Assembly: GCF_023278565.1 (NCBI RefSeq)
Contig: NC_064672.1
Coordinates: 2,108,001-2,172,000 of the forward strand
DNA from: Colletotrichum lupini
Taxonomy: Eukaryota > Ascomycota > Sordariomycetes > Glomerellales > Glomerellaceae
Reading direction: 5' to 3'
Length of the DNA: 64,000 nt
Positions within the stretch are counted from its first letter, which is position 1. Every line of letters begins with the position of its first letter. Both the position numbers and the translations under genes were made by a program. Positions 10,265-23,519 of this stretch are shown here, piece after piece. The notes below the pieces were generated by a model. The model saw nothing but the letters and a program-made list of their open reading frames with translations. It was not told the DNA's origin and did no database searches.

Positions 10265-13200
10265 CGAGGGAAGCGTTTTTTAACTTTAATAAAAGAAATA
10301 AAATAACGAATATATATATATATAAGTAAAGTTAAAAGTGCTAGGGTAGATATCGTAAGGTCAGTATTATTCTTAATAATAGTAACGAGGGCATCTCCGA
10401 TACTACCGTTATGAACTATTATTACTTAAAAAGGTAGCTAACTTAGTTAAGTGCGCGGGCTTATAAAGTAGTAGCGCCTATTATTACTATTAATAATCCG
10501 TAGTTATAAACTTTATAAAAAGGAAAGTTAAAAAGTTAGAAAATTTTAAAAAAAATAGTTTAGCGAGATAGTATGAGTATTTACTAATACCGTATATTAA
10601 TACCGTATAAACGAAATCGAGAATCGCCCGAGTAGCTAGTAAAGGCAGAAATAAAAAACAAATATATTCTAAATATTAATATAATATAAGTAAGTTAAAA
10701 CACGTTCTATTTTTTTTATTATAAGTTTAATTATTTAACGATTATTATAATATACCTTTTATATATTACTAAGTTTAAATAAAATATTTTTAAAAAAGCG
10801 TTTAAAAGTAAATATCTCCTTAGCTATATATTCTAAGCTTAGTAATTCGGCCTTTATAATTAACGTAATTATTATATTCTAACGAGCTACTTTTTACTAA
10901 ATAAGGCTACTAAAAAAAGAAATTTTAAAACCTTATAAAGATCTTAAGGTCTTTTCTTATTTATAAATAAAGCGTTACTTATAATTAATAATACTTAACT
11001 ACTCCCTAAAATCTCGAAATATATTACTAAGTATTATATATAAAAAAGGTATTATTTAACTTAATTTATAATAAAATAATATTAACGGGACGGGTTCGTT
11101 AAGAACTAAAAAAGTAAAGCGTATATAAAAATAACGTTAGGCTAAATTATAATTACTATATATAATATTAATTTAACCTTTTTTTAAAAAGACTTAGTTT
11201 TACTTAAGGATATAATCCCTAAGTTCTTTTTAATTAGGACCGTTAGTAATAAGGTTATAAAAATAATAAAATTAATAAAATCGAACTTTTTAACTACTTT
11301 TTTAAAATATTAATTATAAACTAAGTAGATTTTCTTATTTAGTTAATTATAAACGACCCTTATTTTAAAATATTATAAAACTAGCCCTTAGTCTTTTATT
11401 TTATATTTCTTTTTAAGCCCCTTAGTTACTTAACTAGCCTCGTAAACGTAGTTTTTATAATAAAAAACGAGGATATTATTTATATAAAAAAGGACTAGGA
11501 CTCTTTTAATAAAACTTTAAAAAAAGCATAGGTCCTCGCTTATCAATAAAAGACCTAAACTTTTAAAAATTAACGCTAGCTCTTTATATTATAATAATAA
11601 AGCGTTACGGGCGCTATATAAAGCCCGCATAAGTTTAATATATATTCCTAGCTTATAAAAGCTATTTAATAGCTTATAAATAATAAGGGGGTTATTTAAC
11701 TTTTTAATTATATTTAAAAAGCGTTTATAATATTATATTAATGAATTTCTAAATTAAATCAAGTAGTAGTAGCTATAGCTACTCTAAATATCTTAGTAGC
11801 TAGCGTCGCTACGTATATTTTTCTTAAAAAGTATCGTTTTTAAAAGTCCCCCTTAACGTAAATTCTCGCTTTATAATGATCGAAATAATTATTACTATCG
11901 AGTTTATAATTAAATACCTATTTAAAGAGTATTAGCTTAAAAATAACTAACGCCCTACTAACTACTTTCTAAGTATTTATTTCTTTTAGCTTTTAAATTT
12001 CTAACCGTATTACCTCTATAAATTAACTTTTTAAAAGTTTTAGTATTTTGAAAAATATTTCTTTACTTCTCTAAAAAGGTAATTAATTAATTTACGTAAA
12101 TTCGGTTAAATTAAACTATAATTAATAAAATATATTTTATTTTATTAATTATAATATAAACGTAGTAATATAGCGTCTAATATCCCTAAGTTACCTCGTT
12201 AACCGCTTTTTACTAATTAAGTATATATATATTAAAAAAAGAGTCTTAGTCTCTTTTTATTTAAATATAAAAAGAGTATTACCTAAGTCGCTCTTATTAA
12301 CTTAGGTTTTAGATAAATACTTTTAATAATTAATTTCTTAACCTCTAGTTTTATTTAGTATACTTATCCTTTTTTTAATTATATATATTAACTATATTAA
12401 AGTTATTAACTAAGTCGTTTATTACTCTTATTCTTTAATATAAGCTTATTTATTAAAGGGGTTCGTTAGGGTCTAGTTAAATAAAAAGATCTTTTTTATA
12501 AGAGCTTTAGAGAGTTTTTATTTTTATTTATATATATATATTACGTTTTTAATCTTCTTTATAAAAAAATTAACTTCTTTTATAGCCTCGTTTATAACCT
12601 TAGTTAGCTAAGTAAAGTTCGTATTTAACTCTAAATTTTTAAAATTTAAAGTTAGTTTAGGAGTAAATAGCTACTTACTTTATTTATTTAAAAATAAACT
12701 AAGCTTTTTTATAGCCTTATTTATTTTTTATAAAATAAGTATAAATAGTAATAACTACTTTTTATTATTAATTAATACGGCCTCTTTTTTATTTATAATT
12801 CTCAGTAATTAAAACTTAAGTTTAATTATTATAAATAGTTATCAAATCTTATTTACTATAACCCTCGACTTAAATAAATAAATTATAGTTTTAATATTAT
12901 TCTTTAAATAAAAAACTATTTATTAAACGTTATATTTTAAAGAATAATAATTTTTAAAAATAAGGGGATTTAAATCTTATATAAGTTATAAGTATTCGAT
13001 ACGTAACTTATAAAGTACTTAATATATCCCCTCTATTCTATTTTAAAACGTTTTATATTAATTCCTTTTTTATAATCCTTCTTAAAAAGGTACGCTCTAT
13101 AGCTATATATATATATTTACCCTTAATAAAAACGTAAATCGCAGGCAAGCTTTAGTATATTTATTAATTATCACTATTTAAAATTATAAACAAACTAAAC

Positions 13201-15543
13201 TTCTTTAGTTTAAATTAATAATAACTAATTAATACGTTACTTAAGGCTAATATTATATAAATAAGCTACGGCTAATATAGTTTTTATTTAAAGTTCGTTT
13301 AATAAGCTAACTATTAATATTATATTAATTACTTTATTAATAATTTCCTAACTAGCTCGTTCCCCTCTTTCGTTTAGTTTTTTTATATATAAAAAAATAG
13401 TTTCTAAGTCTATTCTTAGCTCCCGTACTTATATTTAAAAACGAGTTTTACTATTAATTATAATTATTATATATTTTACGTCTTATTAAATTTTATAAAT
13501 AACTATACCTTTTTATATATATACTTATTATTTAAAAAGATATAAGACTTTAAATATTATATTATAAGTCTTCGTAACTTATAAAAAAATAAAAATCCTA
13601 TTTAAATACTTATTTTTAATTAATATTAATTACTTATTTCGTTTATAAGCTAATAAGTAGTTAAAAAGGTTTTATAAAATTTTATAATAAAGTTAGGTTA
13701 CTCTTTATTCTAAAATACGTTATAAAATAACTTATTTTATATAAGTAGTTATATAATATTAATATTTTAAATAGCTTAGTCCTTTAATCCTTACCCCCCG
13801 AGCGGCTAAGACGAGCTTCTTAAGTATTATTAGCGCAAGATATTTAAATTTAAAGTACTAAAACTAAGCCGTATTTAATTAGTCGTTCTTTAATTAATAT
13901 AAAAAACGTAAGTACTAAGTGCTACGTATTAAAATTATATTAACGAGCGAAAACTAATTTTTAAATAGAAAATAAGATAAATAGGGCTTATATTTTAAAA
14001 AAAGTAAATTAACTTTTCTTTTAAGCTACTTAATAATAACGTTCTTAAATTTATTACTAATCTAAAGGGTATAATTAAAACCCGAGTATTAAAGACTAGT
14101 TTTTTAAAAAAGAGCTTTTAATACGACGTTTATATAGAAGTTTTTAATAAAACTAATATTATAAAGAATAGAATACTCTATCCTAGGCCCCTTTAGTTTT
14201 ATAAAAATATTATATATAATCCTCGTTCTTTTAGTAATAATAAAATAAGAGGCCGTTTTAAAATTTATATTCTCTAAACTATCGCTTTATTAAATAAAAT
14301 CCGGCTTTAAAAGCGATTAATTATTAATAAGATAAACGGTACTATAATTATTTATAATTATATTCTTAAAAAGGAAGTATAAGTTAATAAAGGGGATAGA
14401 AACAATAATAAAATTACTATTCTTATTCCCCTCTATATTTAGCTTAGGGAGTAGACCGACGTTAATAATTATAGCTATAATATTTAAAAAATAAGTTCTC
14501 TTAGAGTTCTTTTTATTACTTAACTTACTAATTTTAATTATTTTTTTAAAATAACCTCGGTTATTATTACTTTATTTAAAAAGGGGTTTTATATAAATCT
14601 AGTTTTTTTAAATAAGGTTAGTATAAAAGTTAATATACTTTTTTTAGTTTAAATAAAGAATTATTTTTTAAGCGTCGTTAGTACTTAGTTAAATATATTT
14701 TAACTTCGTTTTATTTATTAAAATAAGCTCTATTTTTATATAATTTATTAGCTTTTAATACTAGGTCTCTTTATAAAAATAATTAATAAACGAGTTAAGA
14801 ATTACTTTGTTTTACTTAAGAAAATCTAAGTAACTTATTAATATTATAAATATTATAGGGGTTCGTTTATAACTCTTATCATATACTACTTTTTTATATA
14901 AAAAGTCGTTAAAAATCTTGGTATAATACCCTATATTAAAAATCGCTTCTTTTTTTTACTTTAGTTTAATAATTTTAATAAGCTCTTAATTAGACTAGTT
15001 TAGGGTAAAGTAACGTATAGTTATATAAAAAAAGGTTTTTAAAATAAGGGTCCCCTAAACTTTAAATAGCTTAAGCTATGTTACTTAATAATAGGCTAAG
15101 AAGAAGTCTTTAATTTAAATTAATAAATTAACGCTAAAGTTCGCCCTATTTATAACCGCATTAAATTCTTTTTTTATAATTATAAGTAAACTAAAGTCGC
15201 TTAGTATATACTTTTATTTAAAAACCTTAATTATAATATAAAAAGAGTAGTTTAAGGAATTAATAAGCTCCTTTTTTATACTTTTTAAGATTTTTTAAAT
15301 AACTATAAAAAAAGTTTAACAATTTATTAATTCGTATAATCTCTTTTTTTATAAATAAAAAATCGTCTTAAATACGGTTTACTAAATAAAAAAAGCATAT
15401 TCCTTAATAAAACGTACTTAATTTACTATTATAGCCTTTAGTTTTATTAAAATAACTAGTTACTTAATTCGATCGTTTTTATTTAAAAGTTCGACTATAG
15501 CCTCGTTTTTTAACTATTTAGTTTATTATTAAATAAACTCCTT

Positions 15544-15767
15544 TATTATAAAAGGGAGCTCGAAGTAGGTTAGAACGCCATTATATTAACTTAATTAACT
15601 AAAGACTTAATATAAAAAAAGAAAAAATAGAATAGTAAATAGGAACTAACGAGCTAGCCTTTTAGGCCTAGTAGTCTAGCTCGTTACGTAATTATTAAAA
15701 GCTTAGCCTCGTAGTTTAAGGCTAAGTTACGGGGCTTATAAGGGCTCTAATATTTATTATTATAATA
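15544..15767 (-). repeat. 3' LTR of Gypsy copy 4
   Basis: 224 bp, reverse complement of the LTRs at 4186 and 53129, followed on the right by a C-rich run that is the complement of the polypurine tract. Confidence 0.88.
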
Positions 15768-18700
15768 TTACCCCCCCCTCTATACTAAAGGGCGCTATTC
15801 GTAGTATTAAAAAATAAACCTCTTAATTACTTCTTATTTTAATAAATCTATAACTATAATTACTATTATTATATTATTATTATCCCTTAGTAATAGTAAA
15901 TTACTAATTATGACGGCATTTATTTATATATTCAAGTTCCGTAGCGGACTTTTAATAATTAAGTATTAGTAATAAAACGTTTATAATATTATTAATATAT
16001 ACTTAAAGCTCTTTATATCGTATTATATTAAATTTATATTATATCCCTTTTAGTCCGCTTAGTACTATAGCTTTCTTTTATATAAATATAACTTAACTAT
16101 TTTAAAAACCTCGTACTTTAACTCGCTATTATTATTAATAATTGATAGTAGCAGCTCTTAGTTTTACTTAAATAATAGGTCGTTAGTAGCCTTTTTTAGC
16201 TTATTTAAATAGAAAACTAAGTATACCTAGCTATTTATTGATAATTCTACGACTTATATACCCCCCTATTTAGCGCTAATCAAAAGCTATAAGCCGGCCT
16301 ATAGTTATTATAATTTATTTATATCGGCGGATTTTTAATATAAAGTATTAATAAAGACTTAGTGTTTTATTTTTAAATTGTTTAGGCGCTAGCGGCGGTT
16401 AGTATACTTTTTATATCGTACTTAAATAACTTTTATATTACCCTTAATAATCTCCTAAGCCTTATATATTTTTTAAGCTATATACTATATATTAGTACGG
16501 TTTAGCTTTTTTTTTATAGAGCCGAATTAGTAAGTTCGCTTAGATTAATTAAAAAAAGGCCGTAGTTAGTAATTAAATTTTATTTTATATAATAATAGCC
16601 CCGTAGTATTACTAAGCTAGGTAGTATAAGCGAAGTTAAACATAAGTAATATATTACTTTAATTATCTTAATATTAATTAATTAATAATCTTAACTACTA
16701 TAAGATATACTAATTTAGTACTTCTATTTAACTATCTGTTTATAAGTAATCCGCTATTAATAACTATAGCCTAACTCTATAGATTTTATAAAGCTCCCTT
16801 TAAAAATTAAAAATAAATTAGGGGCCTCGGTCTAACGTAATAGTTTTTAATAAGCCGAAAATAAGTAGTACTTACTTATAAAATATTCAGCTTATATCTT
16901 TTATTATAATAGTTTCATAATAAGGAATAAATATTACCCTTTTACTTAGGTAGTTTATTATTATTTATATATTATTAAATCCTTTTTAATTAATAAGGAT
17001 AGTTATAAAGTCGGTAGAAATATATTATTATAGGTAATTAGGTATTAATAACGGTCTTAGCTCCCCTAGGGGTTTATTACGTAGCTTTTATAATTAATAA
17101 TAAGTATAATAGTTCCGTACGTATTAATAAATATTTATTATTAAGCCCGGTAAGTAATATTATTATTTAATTAGTTTTATAATTTTATTACGCCCTAGGT
17201 AGGCGAGGAGTTCTTATTTATAAATTTTATAAATAATTATAATATAGAGGTTCTTTTTTTTAAGTACTATAAGCTTCTCGTTTATTATTAATAATCCGTC
17301 GTTTTAAATAAATTAGTACTTACGTCCTTTAGTTACTAGCGCTCGTATTAATATAAAAAACGTTATAATAAGGTCTTTATTAAGCTTTAAAATCTTTTTT
17401 ATTAATAAGTACCCTTAGAGCTCGTTTTTTAATAAAAGTAAGCTAATTATAAGTTATAATTAGTTAATAATAGCGCTTAATAATACCTATAACTCTATCA
17501 TAATATTAGAAAATAGTAATCTTAATAATAAGAGGACTTATATTTTATTAACCTCTTTTAGTACTTATTAAATATAAATATTTTTTACTTTTTATAAAAG
17601 GGCGTTAGTTAGTACGTTCTCTTTTTCTAAGTAGTAATAAATTTAAAAATTAAAGTTTATTAGTATATTAACCTAGCGGGCTTATTATAAGTTAAATAAA
17701 CGCTTAGTTATAAAGAATAGTAATAGTTAATAATATATAATAATATCGAACTTATATTTATAGCTTACGAGTTCTGCGTATTATTCTTTTAAATATAGTA
17801 CTATTATTAGTATTTTTTTATTATAAATAATATAATCAAGCTTTATATTACTTATTATTTTTAAAGAAAAAGTTACTAAGTATTATAACTTATTATCTTT
17901 TTATTATTATAATAACGCCCCGGTATATACTAAGTTAAAGGCGTTTATTTTTAATTACGTTAATAATTTTAATTTAAAATAGTAAATAATAGGTACTAAT
18001 ATTAACGCTAGCTTTATAGCTTTAAAAACCGTTTTATAATTAGCACTAAAGTTAAAAAAACTCCCTTATTTATTAGCTTTATAAGGGGCCTAGTTAAGTA
18101 GCCGTAATTCTTTATAAACTTCTTATAAAAGTTATAAAACCTAAAGAAAAACTAAATACCCTTAAGCAATATAAGTAGTTTTTAATTTTTAATTATAAAA
18201 ACTTTTTTCTTATCTAGCTATATACTTTTTATTAAAACTATAAAGCCTAGGTATTTTATAAAAATAATATTAAATTCGTACTTCTTAATATCTACTTATA
18301 AGCTTATTTTTTATAAGTGTTTTAGTATTTTAATAACGTACTCTTAATACTAAAAAGGATTATTAAAAAAGATTAGGATATTATTTATATATATTATATA
18401 AAAGTTATTTAAGTACTTTATTAGTATTTTATTTATATATTATTAATACGTAATAGGCCCGTTATAAAGTTTAAAAAGTATTATTCTATATTTATATACC
18501 CTATAATAAGTTCTAAACGTTATTAAGTCCTTAGAGGCTAAGTCGAGTTAGATATAATAAAAGGCCTACTTAATATTTAGTTTAATAAATACTTTTATTT
18601 TACTTAGCTATATAAAGGTCTTATTAATAAATAGTAATAAGTAGCGGTCTTTTTTTATAACTTTATTATGCTTATAGAAATTAATATAAAAGCGTAGGCT

Positions 18701-20943
18701 ATTATTATACTTTTTTATAAATAACGTTAGTAATATAAAAAGAGTATTACTTAGCTTAATAAATCCCTTTTATAAATATTTTAATAAATAGGCCCTTATA
18801 GCCTTTAGCTCGGGTATTAATTACTTATATAAAAAGTAATAAGTTAGTTTCTCTTTATTATTATTTAAAAACTTAATTTTATAGTTATATAGCTTATAAA
18901 GTACTAATATATTACTAACTATTTTATTAAAAACGTCGGTTTAGGGCTATCAATATTTTAATAAGTTCGTTATTATAAAGTTATAAGTAACTTAGTCGTC
19001 GTTATATAAAAGGTTTACCTCCTCTTTTTTATTTTTTATAATATAATTAAGTTTATAAAGTAATATAAAGCCTATTTCGATATCGTTCTATTTTAAGTTC
19101 TTTTTAAAAGCGGGAGTATTAATAAAAATAATATTTATTTATATTATTATGAAATATAGTTTTTATTACTTAGCCCTTTTTATAAAAATAATATTAGTAT
19201 TATTAAGGGCGCGTTTTATTTTTTTTATATTCTTAGCCTTATTTAACTATTATATCTAATAGGCTATTATTTTTAATAAGTATAATAATATCTTAATGAA
19301 TATACCCTTTATTTATTATTACTAAAGCTTTTAGTTATAATAGGTTATATTTATTTCAAATAGGTCTTATTAATAATTAGTATTAATTTAGGCTTATATA
19401 TTAATAATTTCTAAAGTATATAGGTCCTCGATATCCTTAATAATAATAAAGAGCATCTCTTATAATAATAAGTCCTTAGGTTATATTAAACGTTAATAAC
19501 GAATATTAGGGTTTACTCTATAATATTTAAACTACTTTTACTTTAAGATTAGGTCGTAGCGGCCTATATTAAGCTAAAAAAGGGGTACTTTTAAAAAGAC
19601 CTATTAATTAATATATAAGTTAGTAATTTATATTATATTAATATTATTTAATCGTTTTTTATTAAATCCGGTAATAGGGATTAAGTATTATAATTTATAA
19701 AATAGGGCCGTATAGAACTATTATAATAAAAGAGTTATATAATTATTTATAAATCCGTACTTATTAACTCCCTTATTAAATAAGGCTCTTAAATAAATTC
19801 TATATTTATTAAATACTAATATTAGCTCTATTTTAAGGGGCTAGCCCCCTATAAAATCCTATAAGTTTATTAAATTAATTACTAATTCTTTATCTTTTTT
19901 ATACGTATCCCTAGTTAAGAGTTTATTTTTATTAAGAGTTTTAGTTTTCTAAACCTAACTTTATTTTAATAAGGCCCTTAGTAATATTAATAATAGCTAT
20001 AGTAGTTTTTAGTTTTTTAAAATAGTCCTTAGAAATATATTTAATGTTATTATAAACGAAGTAAGTATTACTATCCTTAAGGTTTTAATATAGGGCTTTA
20101 GGGATTATTTCATAAATAAAAATACGACCTCGGTCTTATTTAATACTTTTAGTACTTTTATGATTTTTATTATTTTTATTACTCCTATTTAAGGTCTAGC
20201 GAGTCTAATTAAAAGCTTCAATTAAGTAGTTTTTTATAAAAAAGGGCTATATTACGTTAACTAGCTAAGTAATATACTTAGTATATTTTTAAAAAGTAGT
20301 TATATTATTTAAGTACTTCGATATAGCTTAGTTATAAAAATATATAAATAGCTTATTATAAAAACGGCGCTTTTATTATAACTTTAAAAACTTATTAATA
20401 TATATAAGCTTAGCGAATATAGAGCGTTTTTAATAAACGTTTTTAAGTATAATTATAAGTACGTTTAGCTTATAACTAGTGTTATTTATAATAGTTAGGT
20501 TAATATAAGCCAACTTAAGCTCGTAAAATAGTTACTTAGCTATAGTAATCTCGTTAAAAGTTAGTATTAAGTATATAAACTCTATAGTACTATTTTTAAT
20601 TTTATTAATAATATACTTTAAATAATACTTATTTATATTATAATTACTTTTTTTTAAGCGCTTTATAATATATTAAAACTAATAATCGAACTTAAGGCTA
20701 GTATTATTACTTGTAAAAATAGGTACGTTAAGTATTTTTTAAAAGCTATAAGTAATAAAATAGGACGAGGCTAGAGTAATTTTATAGCTATTCTACGTTT
20801 TTAAATATATTAGCCGTTACTCTAGTATACTAAGGGTAGTAGTATCCTAAATAGAGCTAGCTTAGGAGCCGTTTTTTAATTACTTTAATTTTTTAATTAT
20901 AACCGTATTATTAATATAAGCTTAAGTAAGGGCTTTTTTTATA

Positions 20944-22054
20944 TAGTAGTTTTTTTTTCCGGCTTTATAAGCGCAAAAGATCGACTTTAACGGGATTACG
21001 CTTTTAAAAAGAATTATATAATACGGTATACTTTTTAACTATATAATATATATAATATACCCTAAATACGCACTTAACGCAATATAGTAATTTCGATATA
21101 AAAACCGCTATATAATTCGGGATAAGTAAGCTACCCTACTACTTATTAATAATAAGCTAAGTAATATACTTACGTAGCGGCGCTAGTTAAAAAGGTTAAT
21201 AATAGAAGTCGGCTATAATAATTAGCTATAATAGTCGGCTATAATAGTTAGAAGCAGCCTTCCTTAACTATAGAGGTTCTAAACTTTAATAATAATATAA
21301 AAGTTTTTAAAAAAAGGGCTAAATAGGCTAATATTTACTACTCTTTGTACTAAAGCTCGTAAAGATTCTTTTTATTCTTATTGCTTCTAATATCGCCCAA
21401 AGCTACTCTCTATTTAAACTAAATAAATCTACTAAATAAATCTACTAAATAAACTTATTAATATATAAACTACTACTTCGATAAGAACTTATTCTCTTAG
21501 TATATAGTTAGTAATTAATAGGCTATAACTAAAAATAACCGTTAATAAGTCTACCCCTCTCGGGCTAAGCGCCCTCGGCTAGCTCGATGCTATAACTATT
21601 ATAGCTAATATAAGCACGCCCGAGGATTAATAAAATACTTTTTAATAATACGGAATTCGGCTAGGTAATAATATAAATACTATAAATAACTAAGCTAGTA
21701 AAGATATTAAAATCTAATATATTAACGCTAGCTTAGAAATTATACTTTATAAAACTAAAAATCCCTTTAATATAAGCTATATTATAAATATAAGGGAATA
21801 TATAAAGGGCCCCCTAATTTTTAATAAAAAGGAGTATATAATATAAGATCTGGTTACTTACGTAGGTTAGTACTAAGAGGTCTTATATATATTAAAATAA
21901 GTATAGCTCGCTTTTTAAATAACTAGAACTTAGAGAACTATAAAGGAAGGTCGGGAGCTATTTTAATTAGTAATTAAGTATAGAGCGCAATATACTTAGT
22001 TTTCCTTAATATATAATACACGGTACGGCCCCGGCGGATTGCTCCGTCGGGGAG
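20944..22054 (-). mobile_element. 1.1-kb A-tailed (LINE/SINE-like) insert in Gypsy copy 4
   Basis: 1111 bp absent from Gypsy copy 2 and flanked by a perfect 16-bp direct repeat (20928-20943 and 22055-22070). Read on the - strand it begins with CCCCGACGGAGCAATCCGCCGGGG, which is rewritten here only to show an uninterrupted stem-loop (arms CCCCG.CGGA / TCCG.CGGGG), and ends in an A run plus CTACTA. A second copy (47404-48559) sits at another site of another Gypsy copy with its own 14-bp repeat. Variable 14-16-bp duplications and an A tail point to target-primed insertion. There is no usable ORF, so it is probably non-autonomous or fully decayed. Confidence 0.75.
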
Positions 22055-22770
22055 AAGGGCTTTTTTTATAATATAGAGCTTTATATTAATAATATATATA
22101 AAGTCGAGGTTCTTATAAGTTATTATATATAAGTACTTAGTATTATTATTTAGTTAATTAATAATAAAACCTAAGACTTACTCTAATTAATACTAAATAA
22201 TACGTATTTTGAGCTGCTATTTAATCTATTTAAGTAGGGTCTTTTTATTATTTTTAAAATATAGCTCCTAAATAAAGTTAAGGTCGATATACTACTTAGT
22301 ATTTTTTTTAAGAAAATATTATTATGAATATAAATAAATAAAGTAAGCTAATTAGTTACGTTATTAAAGTACGATAAATAATTAGCCTAAGTAATAAAAA
22401 GTAAAAAGCGCTCTATTAGCTAATCAAATAATATAACTTTAAGGTTAATAACTAAGAGCTTAGCGCCTTTATTAGGGCTTATAACGCTCTATCAAGACTC
22501 GTAAAAGTAGTAACTTTATTAAAAGCTATTAATATAAAAAGAGACCTAGTCTTTTTAGCTATATTTTCTAATTATTATATTTAATAAAAGGGGTATATAT
22601 TTAGGGGGTATTAAATCTATTACTTACGTATATTTAATTTAGTTAGCTATTACTTAGCTCTTTTATACGCTTTTTTAATAAAAATAGCTAGTTAAAATAA
22701 TAAGTAATTAATTAATTAAAATATTATCGTTCCGTTTTTAAAAAATAGTTAATTAAATAAGGTTAAATAA

Positions 22771-22995
22771 TATTATAAAAAGGAACTTAAAGTAAGTTAG
22801 AACGCTATTATATTAATTTAATTAACTAAAGACTTAATATAAAAAGAAAAAAAAATAGAATAATAAGTAAAAGCTAGCGAGCTAACCCTTTAAGCTTAGC
22901 GGTTTAGCTCGTTATATAATTATTAAGAGCTTAGCCTCGTAGTTTAAAACTAAGCTACGGGGCCTATAGGGGCCCTAATATCTATTATTATAATA
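22771..22995 (-). repeat. 5' LTR of Gypsy copy 4
   Basis: 225 bp, same sequence as 15544-15767 with scattered transitions. Confidence 0.88.
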
Positions 22996-23313
22996 CCTTA
23001 AGTCTTCGTTAATATTTAATTAAAGCCGTTTTATATACTTAATTTTAAGTAATATTTCGTATCTTAACGTACTTTTTAATTAAAGGAATAGACTTAGTAA
23101 AGAGTAATAAATTTAATAAGGAAATAAGGTTATCTAGGTTTAGTAAGTCCTAAATATCCTTTAACCGGGCCTTAACTTATAAAATAAAGTATTACTTAGG
23201 CTAGTCTCGCCGGTAGTTAAGCTTTTACTTAGGAATATCGGTAGTCTTTTTAAAAAATATTAGTTTATTTAAGAATAAGATTAACGGACGTAATAGGGGT
23301 TAAATAATATTAT
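22996..23313. mobile_element. Outer element resumed between Gypsy copy 4 and the Copia insert
   Basis: 318 bp of AT-rich sequence that matches neither neighbour. It lies between the right end of Gypsy copy 4 and the left target-site copy (ATTAT, 23309-23313) of the Copia element. No coding frame was recognised. Confidence 0.6.
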
Positions 23314-23519
23314 TATTAGTATCCCTATTATAAAGTAGTTAGTTCGAACCGTAGTTAACGAAGAGATTAATTAAACTATATAAATATTTACGTAGTAAAT
23401 ATAAAAAAGGAGGTTCTAACTATAAGTTAGGCTAGTTATAATAATCGTAAATAGGGCCCTTAATTAGCCCCTACGTAGTTAGCCGTATACTATAGTTAAA
23501 TTAGATTTCTAATCTAATA
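23314..23519 (-). repeat. 3' LTR of the - strand Copia element
   Basis: 206 bp matching 36890-37095 and, inverted, 45273-45474 and 61830-62036. Ends are RIP-altered forms of TGTYGG..CCAACA. Confidence 0.88.

Larger units (their letters stand above)
7659..15543. mobile_element. Body of the outer element, RIP-degraded, family not identified
   Basis: About 7.9 kb of AT-rich DNA with no usable frame on either strand. It does not match the Gypsy or Copia copies elsewhere in the window. Together with 22996-23313 and 37101-37169 it forms the interior of the element bounded by the 190-200-bp direct repeats. A less damaged patch lies at about 9635-9780. I could not recognise reverse transcriptase, integrase or transposase motifs, so an LTR retrotransposon is inferred from structure only. 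Confidence 0.5.
15544..22995 (-). mobile_element. Ty3/Gypsy chromovirus copy 4, RIP-degraded
   Basis: Full-length inverted copy of the element at 26810-33188. Its LTRs are 15544-15767 (3') and 22771-22995 (5'), and the remnant RT, RNase H and integrase lie between them on the - strand. Length without the nested 1.1-kb insert is about 6.3 kb, as in the other copies. CCTT occurs on both sides (15540-15543 and 22996-22999), a plausible 4-bp target duplication. No frame is open. It interrupts the outer element, which resumes at 22996. Confidence 0.88.
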
